From contig VBJR01000130.1 in the NCBI GenBank assembly GCA_005880175.1, forward strand, positions 1-7,668: 7,668 bases of DNA, read 5' to 3'. This stretch comes from Chloroflexota bacterium (GTDB lineage Bacteria; Chloroflexota; Dormibacteria; Dormibacterales; Dormibacteraceae). The translations under genes were made by a program, and so were the position numbers. The notes beneath the pieces were generated by a model. That model had not been told where the DNA came from. It searched no databases and worked only from the letters and a program-made list of their open reading frames with translations. Positions 6,970 through 7,668 of this stretch are shown one piece after another. The first letter of the stretch is position 1. The number at the start of each line of letters is the position of its first letter.

Positions 6970-6998
6970 CCGGTTGTTCCATGTCGAAGGTACGCCAG

Positions 6999-7004
6999 TA
7001 GGAT
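6999..7004 (+). promoter_or_regulatory. Candidate -10 element (TAGGAT) of the HxlR gene, overlapping an SD-like AGGA
   Basis: TAGGAT fits TAnnnT and would put +1 at about 7011, next to ATG 7012, giving a leaderless or nearly leaderless mRNA. The same bases contain AGGA (7000-7003), 8 nt before ATG 7012, so they could instead act as a Shine-Dalgarno on a longer mRNA. Both readings select ATG 7012. Confidence 0.4.
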
Positions 7005-7011
7005 GATGGGC

Positions 7012-7368
7012 ATGGAGGACCTCGACGAGCGGCTGTGCGACAGCTTCCAGTCCGCCGTCGAGCTGATCGGCAAGCGCTGGACGGGAGCGATCATCGCGGT
7101 GCTGCGGCCGGGACCGCTGCGCTACACGCAGATCACGCAGGCCGTGCGGGGCGTGTCGGAGCGGCTGCTCAGCGAGCGGCTCAGGGAGCTGGAGCTGGCG
7201 GGCATCGTGATCCGCCGGGTCCTCCCCGGCCCACCGGTGGGCGTGGAGTACGAGCTCAGCGAGGCCGGCCGGGACCTGGAAGAGGCGCTGGACGCGCTCT
7301 CGGCGTGGGCGCGGCGGTGGGTCGAGACGGGCCAGGTGGCGGGCGTCCCACGCCGGGCGCGGGTGTAG
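7012..7368 (+). CDS. HxlR-family winged helix-turn-helix transcriptional regulator
   Basis: The 118-residue protein matches the HxlR family in length and layout. Cys9 precedes SAVELIGKRWTGAIIAVL (14-31), the usual first helix with its GKRWT motif. RYTQITQAVRGVSERLLSERLREL (37-60) is the helix-turn-helix with the conserved LS.RLREL recognition helix. GVEYELSEAGRDL (77-89) is the wing and its following motif. HxlR proteins bind as dimers to palindromic operators, and several with a Cys near this position (such as YodB and HypR) sense quinones or disulfide stress, so a redox role here is possible but inferred. ATG 7012 is chosen over in-frame ATGs at 7003 and 7006 because AGGA or the -10 TAGGAT is best placed for it. 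The divergent doxX gene is the likely target. Confidence 0.92.
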   Translation: MEDLDERLCDSFQSAVELIGKRWTGAIIAVLRPGPLRYTQITQAVRGVSERLLSERLRELELAGIVIRRVLPGPPVGVEYELSEAGRDLEEALDALSAWARRWVETGQVAGVPRRARV

Positions 7369-7389
7369 CTTCCTGGAGCGCCTCGGGGT

Positions 7390-7446
7390 CTTGCCGTACG
7401 GGCGCCACGTCTCGATCGGGCTGAGGGGTGGCAGACGTACGGCAAG
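7390..7446. other. Long imperfect hairpin between convergent genes (terminator or structured RNA)
   Basis: CTTGCCGTACG (7390-7400) pairs perfectly with CGTACGGCAAG (7436-7446), 11 bp. Inside, after a 3/3 internal loop, GCCAC (7404-7408) pairs with GTGGC (7428-7432), and CTC/GAG (7411-7413/7423-7425) can close a short apical stem. It begins 21 nt after the HxlR stop and lies 73 nt from the stop of the convergent transglycosylase gene. There is no T-tract. A bidirectional terminator is the simplest reading. A small structured RNA or a repeated palindromic element is possible. Confidence 0.5.
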
Positions 7447-7519
7447 TCACTGTCGCGAACCACGCGGCCGGTTGACGTCGCGCCGCCACGAGGGCGCGCC
7501 AGGCCGGCGCCCCGGCGTC

Positions 7520-7668
7520 CTACAGCACCCCGTTCTGGGCCTGCAGCAGGTTGCGCAGGGCCCAGATGCCGTCCACGTAGTGCTGGCTGCTCGGGTAGAC
7601 GCCGTACTTCCGGGTTCCCATCTCGCCCTGGTAGTACGCGGCCAGGGCCAGCTTCGGGTCGGCGAAGT
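7520..7668 (-). CDS. C-terminal end of a lytic transglycosylase (SLT-like domain), cut by the window edge
   Basis: Only the last 48 residues are inside the window: FADPKLALAAYYQGEMGTRK, then YGVYPSSQHYVDGIWALRNL and LQAQNGVL, then TAG at 7522-7520. ALAAYYQGE followed by a Gly-x-x-Pro turn and a Tyr-Val-containing helix is the end of the lysozyme-like SLT transglycosylase fold, as in actinobacterial secreted transglycosylases that cleave the MurNAc-GlcNAc bond of peptidoglycan. The catalytic Glu lies upstream, outside the window, so activity cannot be checked. A small GCCGG/CCGGC hairpin (7503-7516) just past the stop may end its transcript. Confidence 0.75.
   Translation of the reverse strand, partial: FADPKLALAAYYQGEMGTRKYGVYPSSQHYVDGIWALRNLLQAQNGVL

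Overview
The window is very GC-rich DNA from what looks like an actinobacterium: GC-ending codons throughout, GTG starts, probable leaderless genes and terminators without T-tracts. A deep-branching high-GC group such as Thermoleophilia/Solirubrobacterales is a low-confidence guess, based mainly on the stand-alone RAM protein, the short FtsY and the leaderless starts. No mobile element, tRNA, rRNA or CRISPR array was seen.

Layout. Positions 1-2912 (minus strand) hold a cell-envelope pair: a secreted PBP4-type D-Ala-D-Ala carboxypeptidase/endopeptidase (dacB) followed by an Asp-box (BNR) sialidase-like protein. The second gene runs off the left edge and is broken near its N-terminus by a frameshift, probably with a small deletion. 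Divergent from dacB is a plus-strand pair at 3042-4654: a short, unusual FtsY-type SRP GTPase overlapping a PHP-domain phosphoesterase by 4 nt. Convergent to it is a minus-strand pair at 4671-5661: a stand-alone Lrp/AsnC RAM-domain protein followed by an inositol-monophosphatase-family protein. The phosphatase has no ATG, GTG or TTG at its expected N-terminus and probably starts at CTG. A class I methyltransferase (5685-6332, plus) diverges from the RAM gene across a 23-nt gap whose two candidate -10 boxes share the same TA step. A strong hairpin (6335-6383) separates it from a convergent DoxX membrane protein (6403-6912, minus). DoxX diverges from a HxlR regulator (7012-7368, plus). After an intergenic 57-nt hairpin, the window ends in the C-terminus of a lytic transglycosylase (7520-7668, minus).

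How they fit together. Three genes (dacB, the sialidase-like gene and the transglycosylase) concern the cell wall or surface glycans. HxlR and DoxX look like a regulator and its divergent target, possibly redox-linked. The FtsY/PHP and RAM/IMPase pairs appear translationally coupled, but no shared pathway can be shown from sequence. I see no clear new defence or mobile system. The most unusual points are the CTG start, the shared bidirectional leaderless promoter, the divergent FtsY active-site motif and the disrupted sialidase-like gene.
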